This document shows positions 58,761 through 59,030 of a DNA stretch of 59,030 nucleotides, in pieces; position 1 is the stretch's first letter; each line of letters opens with the position of its first letter. A model generated the notes under the pieces. It was not told the DNA's origin. It saw only the letters and a program-made list of their open reading frames with translations, and ran no database searches. The stretch is from positions 1 to 59,030 of the forward strand of contig NW_019029070.1 in the NCBI RefSeq assembly GCF_002105155.1, written 5' to 3'. Source of the DNA: Lobosporangium transversale (Eukaryota; Mortierellomycota; Mortierellomycetes; Mortierellales; Mortierellaceae). The translations under genes were made by a program, and so were the position numbers.

Positions 58761-59030
58761 TCACGTAAAAAATCGAGGCAGATAGTCATACGGTTCTTTA
58801 TGGAAGTCGTTTACAATAACATTGATCGTTTCATCATCGAGAGTTGACTTAATCCATTTATAACCATGCACCTCCGAGCGCAAAATCTTAGTTGTTATTT
58901 CATTGGCCTTCGCAATGATCCTCTCGTCAAGTTCTGAACTTTCTGAACCATCCGGCATGAGTGACCTTTCCCTGGTATCAAAATCTGCTGTAGGATGGAT
59001 ATCAATGGCCTCAACGAGAGCTGCAGGTGA
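58761..59030 (-). CDS. 3' end of an unidentified gene, cut by the window edge
   Basis: About 89 codons are open from the right edge to a TGA at 58761-58763. The tail is acidic-basic mixed (SELDERIIAKANEITTKILR, DDETINVIVNDFHKEPYDY). No domain recognised. The start lies outside the window. Confidence 0.45.
   Translation of the reverse strand, partial: SPAALVEAIDIHPTADFDTRERSLMPDGSESSELDERIIAKANEITTKILRSEVHGYKWIKSTLDDETINVIVNDFHKEPYDYLPRFFT

Overview
The window is eukaryotic, intron-rich and strewn with long A/T homopolymers. Short GT-AG introns, a fungal-length RPB2, an F-box/LRR gene, a Crinkler-type (CRN) effector and secreted small cysteine proteins point to an early-diverging fungus, most probably Mortierellomycota (inference; no database search was possible).

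Region 1 (about 1-19.9 kb) is a multigene array built from two large inverted repeats. Palindrome P1 has ~2.0 kb arms (1070-3068 and 4313-6320) around a 1.24 kb spacer. Palindrome P2 has ~4.5 kb arms (9791-14333 and 15343-19894) around a 1.0 kb spacer. Within each palindrome I found the arms identical apart from homopolymer length. P1 and P2 are related to each other in arms and spacer but have diverged. Each arm carries one (P1) or two (P2) genes for secreted six-cysteine proteins with a beta/gamma-crystallin-like pattern, all transcribed outward from the centre. There are six genes in three sequence types: A1 x2, A2 x2, B x2. A1 and A2 share a perfectly identical ~360 bp promoter/5' UTR block, while their mature proteins differ at about 20% of residues.

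Region 2 (about 21.7-47.1 kb) is conventional housekeeping sequence: an F-box/LRR gene (-), TFB3/MAT1 of TFIIH (+), an MCM1/SRF-type MADS-box factor (+), RPB2 of RNA polymerase II (-, nine exons), a p31comet-like MAD2-binding protein (+), a UBE2L3-like ubiquitin-conjugating enzyme (-), a DUF1772 membrane protein (+) and a CASTOR-like ACT-domain amino-acid sensor (-). The spliced genes give uninterrupted frames across all the exons I modelled.

Region 3 (about 47.3-58.8 kb) is a mobile-element island. Direct 550 bp repeats with perfect 12 bp inverted ends lie at 47342-47891 and 57192-57740. Between them are an intact PIF/Harbinger-like DDE transposase with a C-terminal chromodomain, a broken primase (AEP/UL52-like) plus UL9-like helicase gene, a broken coiled-coil gene and a broken CRN gene with a P-loop NTPase domain. 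Four copies of a ~50 bp palindromic-ended element sit among them in mirror order (+,+,-,-). The cargo genes are full of one-base frameshifts while the neighbouring nuclear genes are clean, which argues for real decay rather than poor sequence quality. The window ends in the 3' part of an unidentified gene.

The two points most worth pursuing are the palindromic effector-like array with apparent arm-to-arm gene conversion, and the island linking a chromo-transposase, a primase-helicase and a CRN effector.
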